44,375 nucleotides of DNA from CALBZH01 sp964538515 (lineage in GTDB: Bacteria > Desulfobacterota > Syntrophobacteria > Syntrophobacterales > Syntrophobacteraceae): NCBI GenBank assembly GCA_964538515.1, contig CAZIEW010000045.1, positions 1 through 44,375 on the forward strand. Reading direction: 5' to 3'. The notes under the pieces are model-generated. The model was not told where the DNA came from. It made no database searches and saw nothing but the letters and a program-made list of their open reading frames with translations. Below are positions 25,522-33,526 of this stretch, piece after piece. Position 1 is the first letter of the stretch, and each line of letters begins with the position of its first letter. The translations under genes and the position numbers were made by a program.

Positions 25522-27318
25522 CTAATGGAAGACCGTCTTGACCGTCCCTTCGCTCGTCACCAACCCTTTGCCTAGAAGGCGCGAGAGGACCGTGATGAGA
25601 ACCGCGGCGGCGAAGGTGATCCCGAGATAGAGCAGCCCCTCGGAATTGATGCCCGTTGCGGCGGCTTGAGCGGCTTTGACGGCTGCGGGCGCCGCTTTCT
25701 CGACGACCGGGATGATCCCCGTGAAGACGTAAGCCTGCAGCATGCAAATGATACCGATCACGGTGGTGAGGAGCAAGGAGTGCTTCAAGGTGAACCGGAA
25801 GATTTCGGATTCCTGGCCGACCATGTGGGTCGCCGCGGTCGCAACGGAAATGGACTGGGGAGAGATCATCTTGCCGCAGACGCCCCCGGAAGTGTTCGCA
25901 TTGACGGTCACCAGGGGGTTGATGCCGAGCTGATCGGCGGTAACGGCCTGAAGCTTTCCGAACAGGGCGTTTGTGGAAGTGTCGGAGCCGGTCATGAAGA
26001 CGCCCAGCCAGCCCAGGAACGCCGCGAAGAAGGGGAAGAGCCAGCCCGTGGAGGCGAAAGCATACCCGAGCGTGATGGCCATGCCGGAGTAGTTCATGAT
26101 GTAGGCGAAGCCCAGAATGGTTGAAATCGTCACGATCGGCCATTTGAGCTGTTTCAGGGTGCTGCCGGCGACGTCCAAGGCGGTGCGGACGGAGGCGCCC
26201 ATCACCGGGATGCAGAAAAGCCACGCCAGCAGAATGGCGGTTCCGGCGGCGCTCAGCCCGTTGAACAGGTAGACGGCGGGCTTCGCCTTGCCCACGTGGT
26301 CGATCACCATGTTATCCAGGCCGCTGATGGGGATCTTGAGCAGGAAGATCTGGTTCATGGCCGTCTGGACCGGCTTGATCCCCCAGGCAGCGACGAACAC
26401 GGAAAGGAGGAGGAAGGGCGCCCATGCACGGAAGACTTGGCCCCCGCTGTAATTCAGCGTCGCCCGGCCATTGCTCTTGGCTTCCTCAGGGAAATGCCAG
26501 CTCTCTTTGGGATGCCAGAATCTCAGGAAGATGACGGTGCAGACGATGGAGGAGATGGACGAGAGGATGTCTGGGAGCAAGGGGCCGATATAATTTGAAG
26601 ATAAGAATTGCGCGATGGCGAAGGAGCCGCCGCTGACCAGACAGGCGGGCCAGACTTCGATGCCCTTCTTCCAGCCGGCCATGAGGACCACCAGGTAGAG
26701 GGGAACGAAGAGGCTGAGGAAGGGAAGCGTGCGGCCGACCATCTGGCTGAACGCCATGAGGTCGACTCCGGAAACGCTGGCGCCGACGACGATGGGAATT
26801 CCAATGGCCCCGAAGGCAACAGGCGCCGTGTTGGCCAGAAGACAGAGGCCGGCGGCGTAGAGTGTGTTGAAGCCGAGCCCTGCAAGCATGGCGGCGGTGA
26901 TGGCGACGGGAGTTCCGAAGCCCGCGGCGCCTTCGATGAAGGCTCCGAACGAGAAAGCGATCAGGAGGGCCTGCATGCGCCGGTCATCGGAGATGGTTGC
27001 CAGGGAGTTCTTGATCACTTCGAATTGTCCGGTCTTGACGGACATGTTGTAGATGAAAAGGGCGGTGATGACGATCCAGCAGACGGGGAAAAGACCGAAT
27101 AAGGCGCCGTAGACAACGGAGAGGCCGGCGTATTTCCCCGGCATGCCGTAGACGATGGCCGCGACGCCGATGGCCAAAGCGGTGGCGATCATGGCTGCCC
27201 AATGGCCTTTCATCTTCAGCACCGTGAGGGCGACGAACAGAAAGAGTATGGGAACGGCCGCGACCAGCGCCGACAGCGCCAGGTTTCCCAATGGATTGAT
27301 GTTCATGGTCCAGGTCAT
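25522..27318 (-). CDS. lctP: L-lactate permease
   Basis: Inner-membrane lactate:H+ symporter of the LctP family, 598 aa with about 13 hydrophobic segments. Typical family stretches are AFSFGAFIEGAAGFGTPVAIT near residue 110 and LGVFMTGSDTSTNALFG in the second half. The ATG at 27318 is used because GGGAGG stands 9 nt before it and because it lies downstream of the predicted start of transcription near 27381. The longer reading from 27396 would begin upstream of that. It is the first gene of the leftward lactate arm. Confidence 0.95.
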   Translation of the reverse strand: MTWTMNINPLGNLALSALVAAVPILFLFVALTVLKMKGHWAAMIATALAIGVAAIVYGMPGKYAGLSVVYGALFGLFPVCWIVITALFIYNMSVKTGQFEVIKNSLATISDDRRMQALLIAFSFGAFIEGAAGFGTPVAITAAMLAGLGFNTLYAAGLCLLANTAPVAFGAIGIPIVVGASVSGVDLMAFSQMVGRTLPFLSLFVPLYLVVLMAGWKKGIEVWPACLVSGGSFAIAQFLSSNYIGPLLPDILSSISSIVCTVIFLRFWHPKESWHFPEEAKSNGRATLNYSGGQVFRAWAPFLLLSVFVAAWGIKPVQTAMNQIFLLKIPISGLDNMVIDHVGKAKPAVYLFNGLSAAGTAILLAWLFCIPVMGASVRTALDVAGSTLKQLKWPIVTISTILGFAYIMNYSGMAITLGYAFASTGWLFPFFAAFLGWLGVFMTGSDTSTNALFGKLQAVTADQLGINPLVTVNANTSGGVCGKMISPQSISVATAATHMVGQESEIFRFTLKHSLLLTTVIGIICMLQAYVFTGIIPVVEKAAPAAVKAAQAAATGINSEGLLYLGITFAAAVLITVLSRLLGKGLVTSEGTVKTVFH

Positions 27319-27360
27319 GGTGTCATACCTCCCTCGATTGTGATCACTTTCTCCATTAAT

Positions 27361-27371
27361 TGGTAAGACCA
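27361..27371. promoter_or_regulatory. FadR-type GntR operator 1 (lctP side)
   Basis: TGGTAAGACCA, inside AATTGGTAAGACCAGC, fits the TGGTNNNACCA palindrome of FadR-subfamily GntR regulators (PdhR and LldR class). It lies about 10-20 bp downstream of the predicted lctP transcription start, a repressing position. Confidence 0.75.
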
Positions 27372-27387
27372 GCATTTGGTTGTGCAA

Positions 27388-27416
27388 AATAGACAAAAAA
27401 GAATTTGGTCTGTCAA
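27388..27416 (-). promoter_or_regulatory. Sigma-70 promoter for lctP-lutC-lutAB
   Basis: On the minus strand a perfect TTGACA (27416-27411) is followed by a 17-nt spacer and TCTATT (27393-27388), a 4/6 match to TATAAT. Confidence 0.65.
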
Positions 27417-27444
27417 GTAAAAAATGAGCATCGGAAAGTTTCTA

Positions 27445-27472
27445 TTGACATCTTTGCGCGATGATTGCTAAT
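27445..27472 (+). promoter_or_regulatory. Sigma-70 promoter for glcD-glcF-GntR
   Basis: A perfect TTGACA (27445-27450), a 16-nt spacer and GCTAAT (27467-27472). It is the mirror of the leftward promoter, and both are followed by TTTTGCACAA. Confidence 0.6.
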
Positions 27473-27521
27473 TTTGCACAAACAAGCGGTTTTTCCTGTG
27501 CACGAAAGATCATTGGATGAA

Positions 27522-27532
27522 TGGTATTACCA
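27522..27532. promoter_or_regulatory. FadR-type GntR operator 2 (glcD side)
   Basis: TGGTATTACCA fits TGGTNNNACCA perfectly. It is centred about 161 bp from operator 1 and lies roughly 45 bp downstream of the predicted glcD transcription start. With operator 1 it could support looping or roadblock repression. Confidence 0.75.
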
Positions 27533-27604
27533 ATCACGTATCTTTTCGGTTGACTCCCTGCTCGGATCGTTCTGAGGGCGGAAAGCCGGCGAAGGAGGAG
27601 CGTC

Positions 27605-28996
27605 ATGAGAGCGCTGATCAAAGAATTTGAAAGTCTTGTGGGCCAAGACAATGTCTTCCACGATGAAACGGATCGGGCCACCTATTCCTACGATGCGGCG
27701 GTGCTCGACCCGGCGCTTCCTGCGGTCGTCCTACGTCCTACGTCGAGCGAAATCCTGGGCAAGGTTGTCAAGCTGTGCAACGACAACGGCCTGCCGCTGA
27801 CCGTGCGTGGGGCCGGAACCAACCTCAGCGGCGGCACCATTCCCAAGGCGGGGGGCGCCGTGGTGCTCACCAATGCGCTCAATCGCATCATCGAGATCAA
27901 TGAAGGGGACCTGTATGCGGTCGTCGAGCCGGGCGTCGTGACGGCCAAATTCGCTGCGGCGGTGGAAGCGAAGGGCCTCTTCTACCCGCCCGATCCAGGC
28001 AGCCAGGCGGTTTCGACCCTGGGCGGCAATGTGGCGGAAAACGCTGGTGGGCTGCGGGGGCTGCGCTACGGAGTCACCCGGGACTACGTGATGGGGCTTG
28101 AATTCTTTGACGTGAACGGGGAGCGGGTGAAGGCCGGGGCCCGTACCGTCAAGTGCGTCAGCGGCTACAACCTCGGGGGTCTGCTGGTGGGCTCCGAAGG
28201 CACTCTGGGCGTCTTCGACAAGATCATCCTGAAGCTCATCCCGATGCCGCCGGCGAGAAAGGCCATGATGGCCATTTTCGACGACATCAACAAGGCGTCG
28301 GAAACGGTGTCGGCGATCATCGCCAATCGCATCGTTCCGGTGACGCTTGAATTCATGGACAACTTCACCATCCGCGCCGTGGAGGACTTCAGCCGCGCGG
28401 GACTGCCCGTGGATGCGGCGGCGCTGCTGCTCATCGAAGTCGACGGCCATCCGGTCCAAGTGGGGGAGGACGCCGAAAAGGTGGAATCGCTCTGCCGCAA
28501 GATGGGGGCCATGCACATTCGCGTGGCTCGGGATGCGGCCGAGCGGGACAAGGTCTGGGAGGCCAGGCGGGCCGCCCTTTCGGCTCTCTCCAGGGTCAAG
28601 CCGACCACGGTCCTGGAAGATGCCACGGTCCCGCGGAGCAAGATCCCTGCGATGATTCGCTCCATCGAAGAGATCGGGAGCCGATACAATCTGACCATCG
28701 GCACCTTCGGCCATGCCGGAGACGGCAACCTTCACCCCACGATCCTCACGGACCGGCGCAACCATGAAGAATGGGAGCGGGTGGAGAAGGCCATCGATGC
28801 CATCTTTGAGCGGGCGCTCGCTCTCGGGGGGACCCTTTCGGGTGAGCACGGCATCGGAATGGCCAAGTCGCGGTTCCTGGAGAAGGAAACCAGCAGAGCG
28901 ACCATCGTCTACTCGCGGCGCATCAAGGCGGCCCTCGATCCCAAGAACATTCTGAATCCGGGGAAGATCATAGGAGACGAGTCATGGCCGACATGA
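27605..28996 (+). CDS. FAD-linked 2-hydroxyacid (D-lactate/glycolate) dehydrogenase subunit
   Basis: GlcD/Dld-type flavoprotein of 463 aa. The FAD-binding PCMH half holds GAGTNLSGGTIPKAGG (about residues 62-80) and PGSQAVSTLGGNVAENAGG. The C-terminal FAD-oxidase half has FGHAGDGNLHPTI and GGTLSGEHGIGMAK, the conserved His motifs. It oxidises D-lactate (or glycolate) to the 2-oxo acid and passes electrons to the Fe-S partner encoded next. In Desulfovibrio vulgaris the equivalent pair (DVU3027-3028, by memory) is a D-lactate dehydrogenase. AAGGAGGAG precedes the ATG. It overlaps the Fe-S gene by 13 bases. Confidence 0.92.
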   Translation: MRALIKEFESLVGQDNVFHDETDRATYSYDAAVLDPALPAVVLRPTSSEILGKVVKLCNDNGLPLTVRGAGTNLSGGTIPKAGGAVVLTNALNRIIEINEGDLYAVVEPGVVTAKFAAAVEAKGLFYPPDPGSQAVSTLGGNVAENAGGLRGLRYGVTRDYVMGLEFFDVNGERVKAGARTVKCVSGYNLGGLLVGSEGTLGVFDKIILKLIPMPPARKAMMAIFDDINKASETVSAIIANRIVPVTLEFMDNFTIRAVEDFSRAGLPVDAAALLLIEVDGHPVQVGEDAEKVESLCRKMGAMHIRVARDAAERDKVWEARRAALSALSRVKPTTVLEDATVPRSKIPAMIRSIEEIGSRYNLTIGTFGHAGDGNLHPTILTDRRNHEEWERVEKAIDAIFERALALGGTLSGEHGIGMAKSRFLEKETSRATIVYSRRIKAALDPKNILNPGKIIGDESWPT

Positions 28997-30342
28997 AGCA
29001 GCTTGCGGGATTGATGAAGGAGCTGGAAGACCAGCTCGCTGTTTGCATGCGCTGCGGGATGTGCCAGGCTGTTTGTCCGCTCTATGCCGAGACCGGTCGC
29101 GAGGCCGACGTGGCGCGGGGCAAGCTCGCCCTCCTCGACGGCCTTTCGCAGGAGATTTTCAAGGATGCGAGCGGCGTGCACGAGCGTCTCATGCGCTGCC
29201 TGCTCTGCGGCTCCTGTGCGGCCAACTGCCCGAGCGGCGTGAAGGTGCTTGACATCTTTCTGAAAGCGCGCGCCATCCTGGCGGCCTACATGGGACTCAA
29301 TCCGCTGAAGAAGGCAATTTTTCGGGGAATGTTGGCTCGGCCGGAGCTCTTCGACCGCCTCGTTGAAATGGGATCCAAGCTCCAGGGCCTTTTCGTGAAG
29401 CCCGCGGACGAGCTGCTCGGAACGTCCTGTGCCCGGTTCACGTCCCCCCTGGCGGATCGCCATTTCAAAGCGCTCGCGCCGACGCCCTTCCGCCGTTTGG
29501 CTCCGTCTTTGGTGGGCGAGGGGAAGGGTGCAGGAATCCGTGTCCTTTTCTTTCCCGGTTGTCTGGTGGACAAGGTCTATCCGCAGGTGGGCGAGGCGGT
29601 CCTGCGCGCCATGAGTCATCACGGCGTCGAGGTCGCCGTTCCTCAGGATCTGGGGTGCTGTGGCATTCCTGCCTTGTCGTCGGGAGATGTCTCCGCGTTC
29701 AACAGCCTGGTGCGTCACAACCTGGCCCGATTCGCGAAGGAGTCCTTCGATTACCTCATCACCGCCTGCGCGACCTGCACATCCACTCTGAAGAAGATCT
29801 GGCCCTTGATGGATGAGGATTTTTCGGAGGCGGAGTGCCATCAGATCAAGGCTCTGTCGGAAAAAACGCTAGACGTGGCGCAGTTTTTGGTGGATAAGGT
29901 TGGCGTCGAACCGAAGGCGTCGCCGGACGGAAAAGAGGGGATTCCGGTAACTTATCATGATCCATGCCACCTGCGAAAATCCCTGGGGGTTTTCACGCAG
30001 CCGAGGAAGCTGCTGCAGGCCAATCCCGCCTACCGCCTCAGGGAGATGCTGGAGGCCGACAAATGCTGCGGCTGTGGCGGCAGCTTCAATCTCCAGCACT
30101 ACGACCTTTCTGCCTCGATCGGAAAGCGAAAGCGCGAGAACATCGTGCAGTCAGGGTGCGAAGTGGTAGCCACCGGATGCCCCGCATGCATGCTCCAGAT
30201 TTCGGACATGCTCTCCCAGGCCGGCGATCGGGTTCAGGTTCGTCACGTGATCGAGGTTTATGCGGATTCCATCAGCCAGGACAGCCCATGTTCAAGCCCA
30301 TCAGACCCAAGCGCATCTCGGATCAGGTCTTTGACCAGCTGA
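28984..30342 (+). CDS. GlcF-like Fe-S subunit of D-lactate/glycolate dehydrogenase
   Basis: Iron-sulfur protein of 452 aa. Two [4Fe-4S] motifs lie near the N-terminus (CMRCGMCQAVCP, Cys21-24-27-31, and CLLCGSCAANCP about residue 78), followed by two CCG-type domains (FPGCLVDKVYP, GCCGIPAL, TACATCTS; then HDPCHLRKS, CCGCGGSF, TGCPACMLQ). It accepts electrons from the flavoprotein and delivers them to the membrane chain. It starts inside the upstream gene. Its last 18 codons overlap the GntR gene by 55 bases, so its Ser-rich C-terminus is constrained by the other frame. Confidence 0.92.
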   Translation: MADMKQLAGLMKELEDQLAVCMRCGMCQAVCPLYAETGREADVARGKLALLDGLSQEIFKDASGVHERLMRCLLCGSCAANCPSGVKVLDIFLKARAILAAYMGLNPLKKAIFRGMLARPELFDRLVEMGSKLQGLFVKPADELLGTSCARFTSPLADRHFKALAPTPFRRLAPSLVGEGKGAGIRVLFFPGCLVDKVYPQVGEAVLRAMSHHGVEVAVPQDLGCCGIPALSSGDVSAFNSLVRHNLARFAKESFDYLITACATCTSTLKKIWPLMDEDFSEAECHQIKALSEKTLDVAQFLVDKVGVEPKASPDGKEGIPVTYHDPCHLRKSLGVFTQPRKLLQANPAYRLREMLEADKCCGCGGSFNLQHYDLSASIGKRKRENIVQSGCEVVATGCPACMLQISDMLSQAGDRVQVRHVIEVYADSISQDSPCSSPSDPSASRIRSLTS

Positions 30343-31001
30343 GGGACCTTATTTTTCGAGGGCATCTCAAGCCCGGTGAGAAGCTCATGACCGAGCGCGA
30401 CCTGGCTCAAAGCATGGGGATCAGTCGCCCCACGGTTCGGGAAGCGATCAACAAGCTGGTTGCCATGGGACTGCTGGAGCATCGTCAGGGGCAGGGAACC
30501 TACGTGGCGTCCCCGGCGGATGCGTCGGACAGAAATCCGTTGGCCGTCGTGATGGAGGGGCATGACGCCACTCTCGTGGAGCTGCTGGAGGTCCGGCTGG
30601 GCCTCGAATGCAATGCGGTGAGCTTCGCGGCCAAGCGAGCGACGGAAGAAGACGTCCGGGAGCTGGAAACCTGCCTGAGGCAGATGGAAAGCGATATCGC
30701 GGAAGGCCGGCTGGGGAGCAACGCGGATGTGGCGTTTCATATGGCCATTGCCTTCGCGACCAAGAACAAGGTCCAGATTCACATCATGAGGAGCTTCTAC
30801 AATCTCCTTTTTTACGGCATCAAAGAGAACTTGGAGCGGCTTTACTCCGCTCCCGAAAACCTCAAGAAGGTCACTGCCCAGCATGCCGACATCGTGGATG
30901 CCATCCGCAGACACGACCCGGATGGGGCTCACGAAGCCATGAAGCAGCACATTGTCTTCGTCATGGAATTCTTTCAGTCCCAACAGGCGATTGCTCCTTG
31001 A
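30288..31001 (+). CDS. FadR-family GntR transcriptional regulator of the lactate regulon
   Basis: Regulator of 237 aa. The N-terminal winged helix (residues about 10-75: LRDLIFRGHLKPGEKLMTER, then GISRPTVREAINKL and RQGQGTYV) is joined to an all-helical FCD ligand domain (about 90-230) of the LldR/PdhR/GlcC type. Such proteins sense lactate, pyruvate or glycolate and bind TGGTNNNACCA sites, two of which lie in the divergent promoter region. The ATG at 30288 has AGGA six bases before it and sits within the upstream gene. It probably represses both arms and itself, with release by lactate. Confidence 0.9.
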   Translation: MFKPIRPKRISDQVFDQLRDLIFRGHLKPGEKLMTERDLAQSMGISRPTVREAINKLVAMGLLEHRQGQGTYVASPADASDRNPLAVVMEGHDATLVELLEVRLGLECNAVSFAAKRATEEDVRELETCLRQMESDIAEGRLGSNADVAFHMAIAFATKNKVQIHIMRSFYNLLFYGIKENLERLYSAPENLKKVTAQHADIVDAIRRHDPDGAHEAMKQHIVFVMEFFQSQQAIAP

Positions 31002-31010
31002 GCCACGAAA

Positions 31011-31041
31011 CAGGGGGCCCCTCGCGTCGAGGAGCCCCCTG
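31011..31041. terminator. Long hairpin between GntR and zinc-ribbon genes
   Basis: CAGGGGGC-C-CCTCG (31011-31024) pairs with CGAGG-A-GCCCCCTG (31028-31041), 13 pairs with one mismatch and a 3-nt loop, between two convergent genes. There is no T-run, but its strength and position suggest a transcript boundary. Confidence 0.6.
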
Positions 31042-31065
31042 CGGTGCCTACCCTATCACGAGTCG

Positions 31066-31215
31066 TTACTCGGTCCGGTCACACGGGACACAAATGCCCT
31101 CGTCACTGATGCATTCATCACAGAATGAACGGTGACAGATCCTGCACTCCTTCACCGATGACTCGTGCTCAAATTCCTGGCCGCAGGCCGAACAGTCGAA
31201 ATGATCCTCCGCCAT
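31066..31215 (-). CDS. Small zinc-ribbon protein with four CxxC knuckles
   Basis: Protein of 49 aa, acidic, with four CxxC pairs: CSAC, CRIC, CDEC and CVPC. The spacing would bind two zinc ions in a treble-clef/RING-like or double zinc-ribbon arrangement. AGGAG stands 7 nt before the ATG at 31215. The function is unknown. It is divergent from the sigma-54 activator gene. Confidence 0.75.
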   Translation of the reverse strand: MAEDHFDCSACGQEFEHESSVKECRICHRSFCDECISDEGICVPCDRTE

Positions 31216-31299
31216 GGCCTGTCTCCTTTCCCTGCTTCGATGATCTTCCCTGGGGACCGATCGGGCACCGTTCGTTTCTGAACAGGGCCTTGCTTCAAG

Positions 31300-31305
31300 T
31301 ATAAT
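31300..31305 (+). promoter_or_regulatory. Candidate -10 box upstream of the sigma-54 activator
   Basis: A perfect TATAAT lies in the gap before the activator gene, but no good -35 is found (TTCTGA at 18-nt spacing is the best). It may be the activator's own promoter. Confidence 0.3.
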
Positions 31306-31489
31306 TGATTTCGACGACCACCTTCCAGAGGTGCCAAGGCCATGCGATGGACCTGTTTGAGGTGGGTGTGCCATGGATTCTCTTGCAATGAACCGGGAAT
31401 CGATGCAAAAAAATCCATGGCCGTTGCCAAAGCGGCATTGGCCTCGGAGAAGCGAATGCCCGTGTGATGGTGAGAATGGGGGGAGTGGA

Positions 31490-32920
31490 ATGGCTAAGTT
31501 CCTGGTTGTGGACGACGACCAGATGATGTGCGAGCTCCTGATCAAAATGGGCGCCCGCATGGATCATGAGGGATCCTATGCCCTCACCCTTCAGGATGGA
31601 ATGAAACAGGCGGCCGCCACCGAATTCGACGTCGTCTTCCTCGATGTGAACCTGCCCGATGGAAGTGGACTGGATATCGTGCCGGCTATTCGCAAGACCC
31701 CTTCCAGGCCTGAAGTCATCATCATCACAGGAGTGGGAGACCCGGATGGAGCGGAGCTCGCCATCCGAAGCGGTGCGTGGGACTATATTCAGAAGCCGTG
31801 CACCAGGGAAGCCATCCGGCTTCCTTTTGTCCGTGCCTTGGAATATCGGAGCCACAAAGCAGCCGAAAAGCGGTCCACAGAAGCCGGCGCCCCCGTTATG
31901 TCCCTTATGCGAAAGGGCATCATCGGCGACAGCCCCGCGATGCGAGCGTCCCTCGATCTTCTCGCTCAAGCCGCCAGCAGCACGGCGAATGTGTTGATCA
32001 CCGGGGAGACGGGAACCGGCAAAGAGCTCTTCGCGTGGGCGCTCCACGAGAACAGTCCACGAGCGGGCAAACCCTTCGTGGTCGTTGACTGCGCGGCTCT
32101 GACCGAGTCTCTGGTCGAGAGCGTGCTGTTTGGCCATGAAAGGGGGTCCTTCACAGGTGCCGACAGGCCCAGGGAAGGCATGATCAAACAGGCCCACCAG
32201 GGCAGCCTTCTCCTCGATGAAGTCGGGGAGCTTCCCCTTTCGATCCAAAAGGCGTTCTTGAGGGTGCTTCAGGAACGGCGTTTTCGCCCGGTGGGAGGAA
32301 AAGATGAGGTTAGCAGCGATTTCAGGCTGATTGCAGCCACCAACCGAAATCTTGAGCACATGGTCGAAGCAGGGCGGTTCCGCAAAGACCTGTTTTATCG
32401 TATTCGGTCTCTGTCGATTCACCTTCCTCCCCTGAGGGAGCGGACGGAGGATATCAAGGACCTTGCGCTTTATCACATGACCAAGCAATGTGAGCGGCAC
32501 AAGCGAGGCACCAAAGGGTTGTCGCCGTCGTTTCTCCATGCCATCGCCGAGTATGATTGGCCAGGCAATGTGAGAGAGCTGGTTCATGCCATGGAGACGG
32601 CCCTCATTGCTTCGGGGACAGAGCCTGTTCTTTTCCCGGATCACCTCCCCGAGCACATTCGAATTCAGCTGGCGCGTAAGAGAGCGGCCCAGCCTCAGGC
32701 ACGCGAGGGCGGTCCGTTCGTGGAGGCGACCGCTGTGCGCCAGCTTCCCACGTTGCAGCGCGTCCGCGATGTCGCTATTGCCGAGGCTGAGAAGGGGTAT
32801 TTGCAGCGTCTCATGCTGCACGCCGAAGCCAACATCAAGGAAGCCTGTGAAGCAGCGGGCCTTTCGCGCTCGCAGCTGTACGCTCTCCTCAAAAAGCACG
32901 GTATCAGCCGAGCTGGCTGA
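31490..32920 (+). CDS. NtrC-family sigma-54-dependent response regulator
   Basis: Activator of 476 aa with the usual three domains. The receiver (1-120) has phosphorylatable Asp52 (VVFLDVNLPDGSG) and a conserved Lys (YIQKPC). The AAA+ domain (about 145-385) has Walker A GETGTGKE, Walker B GSLLLDEVGEL and the sigma-54 contact loop as GSFTGA instead of GAFTGA. The C-terminal Fis-type HTH is IKEACEAAGLSRSQLYALLK. The ATG at 31490 starts the receiver; GGGAG lies upstream. No kinase is next to it. It may activate the chemosensory operon downstream, which has a sigma-54-like promoter, or the lactate genes, since D. vulgaris uses a sigma-54 activator for lactate oxidation. Confidence 0.93.
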   Translation: MAKFLVVDDDQMMCELLIKMGARMDHEGSYALTLQDGMKQAAATEFDVVFLDVNLPDGSGLDIVPAIRKTPSRPEVIIITGVGDPDGAELAIRSGAWDYIQKPCTREAIRLPFVRALEYRSHKAAEKRSTEAGAPVMSLMRKGIIGDSPAMRASLDLLAQAASSTANVLITGETGTGKELFAWALHENSPRAGKPFVVVDCAALTESLVESVLFGHERGSFTGADRPREGMIKQAHQGSLLLDEVGELPLSIQKAFLRVLQERRFRPVGGKDEVSSDFRLIAATNRNLEHMVEAGRFRKDLFYRIRSLSIHLPPLRERTEDIKDLALYHMTKQCERHKRGTKGLSPSFLHAIAEYDWPGNVRELVHAMETALIASGTEPVLFPDHLPEHIRIQLARKRAAQPQAREGGPFVEATAVRQLPTLQRVRDVAIAEAEKGYLQRLMLHAEANIKEACEAAGLSRSQLYALLKKHGISRAG

Positions 32921-33136
32921 GCCTAGTGCTCCGTCAAAGAAGCTGTGCCGGGCAAGCACCCCACAACCCCCCGCGAATCATAGGGGGACGCTGCAGAACA
33001 AAGCTGACAGAGAGCACGGCACCGATCTTTCATTGGTTTGCCTAGCATTCGACATCTCGCGTCCAGCGTCGCATGCAGGAAGGTGCGGCACGCGTGTCGG
33101 GCCGGCTGAGCTTGGCGCAGGAGGTGCTCGATCGTA

Positions 33137-33152
33137 CTGTCCGGCAGGACAG
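33137..33152. promoter_or_regulatory. Inverted repeat, possible enhancer site for the sigma-54 promoter
   Basis: CTGTCC-GGCA-GGACAG is a perfect 6-bp inverted repeat about 265 bp upstream of the sigma-54-type promoter, a usual distance for an NtrC-type activator site. A looser copy follows at once. It could also form an RNA hairpin. Confidence 0.35.
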
Positions 33153-33401
33153 GGCCTGTCGGGGCAGGAGCGGTCACCCACAGGAGAGCCCTTCAAGAAC
33201 CCAGAAAAAAGTAATGCGATAACGACAGGATGCTTTTGCCTCACGCCCTCCGTCCAAACCTTCCCCTTCTCCCAATCATTCCCAACCGTCTGATCGGATC
33301 GGACAGGCCCTTCCCGATTGCCCGCCGGCTGGCAGGCTCTGCCTCTTAGGATCAAACGTAACCCATTGAAATTGTAACTTATATTCTTGTTATCGCGATC
33401 C

Positions 33402-33417
33402 TTGGCACGCATCTTGA
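33402..33417 (+). promoter_or_regulatory. Sigma-54 (-24/-12) promoter candidate for the chemosensory operon
   Basis: TTGGCACG-CATC-TTGA matches the -24 half of consensus TTGGCACG-N4-TTGC perfectly. The -12 element has TTGA for TTGC, so the GG-N10-GC rule is broken at one base. Predicted start near 33428, about 100 bp before the first gene. Confidence 0.55.
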
Positions 33418-33526
33418 CAAGAGGGCAAACAAGCCGGTCGGACTGGTCTTGCTGGTCGGATTAAGGGGTAGCGATCGTCGTGCGGAGCTGTTGGCTTCGC
33501 GATTAAAAGAGGGAGCTCGCGAGAAG

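Larger units (their letters stand above)
32921..33526. other. Gene-free region upstream of the chemosensory operon
   Basis: About 600 bp with no supported gene. It holds an inverted repeat at 33137-33152 followed by a related CCTG-TCGGGG-CAGG, and the sigma-54-type promoter at 33402-33417. A C5/G5 hairpin (about 32970-32987) lies after the activator stop. Confidence 0.5.

Noticed and set aside
27488..27561. Two GG-N10-GC spacings near the glcD start that could suggest sigma-54 promoters
   Set aside because: The surrounding -24 bases (CGGTTTT, CGGTTGA) do not match TGGCAC; a good sigma-70 promoter is present instead.
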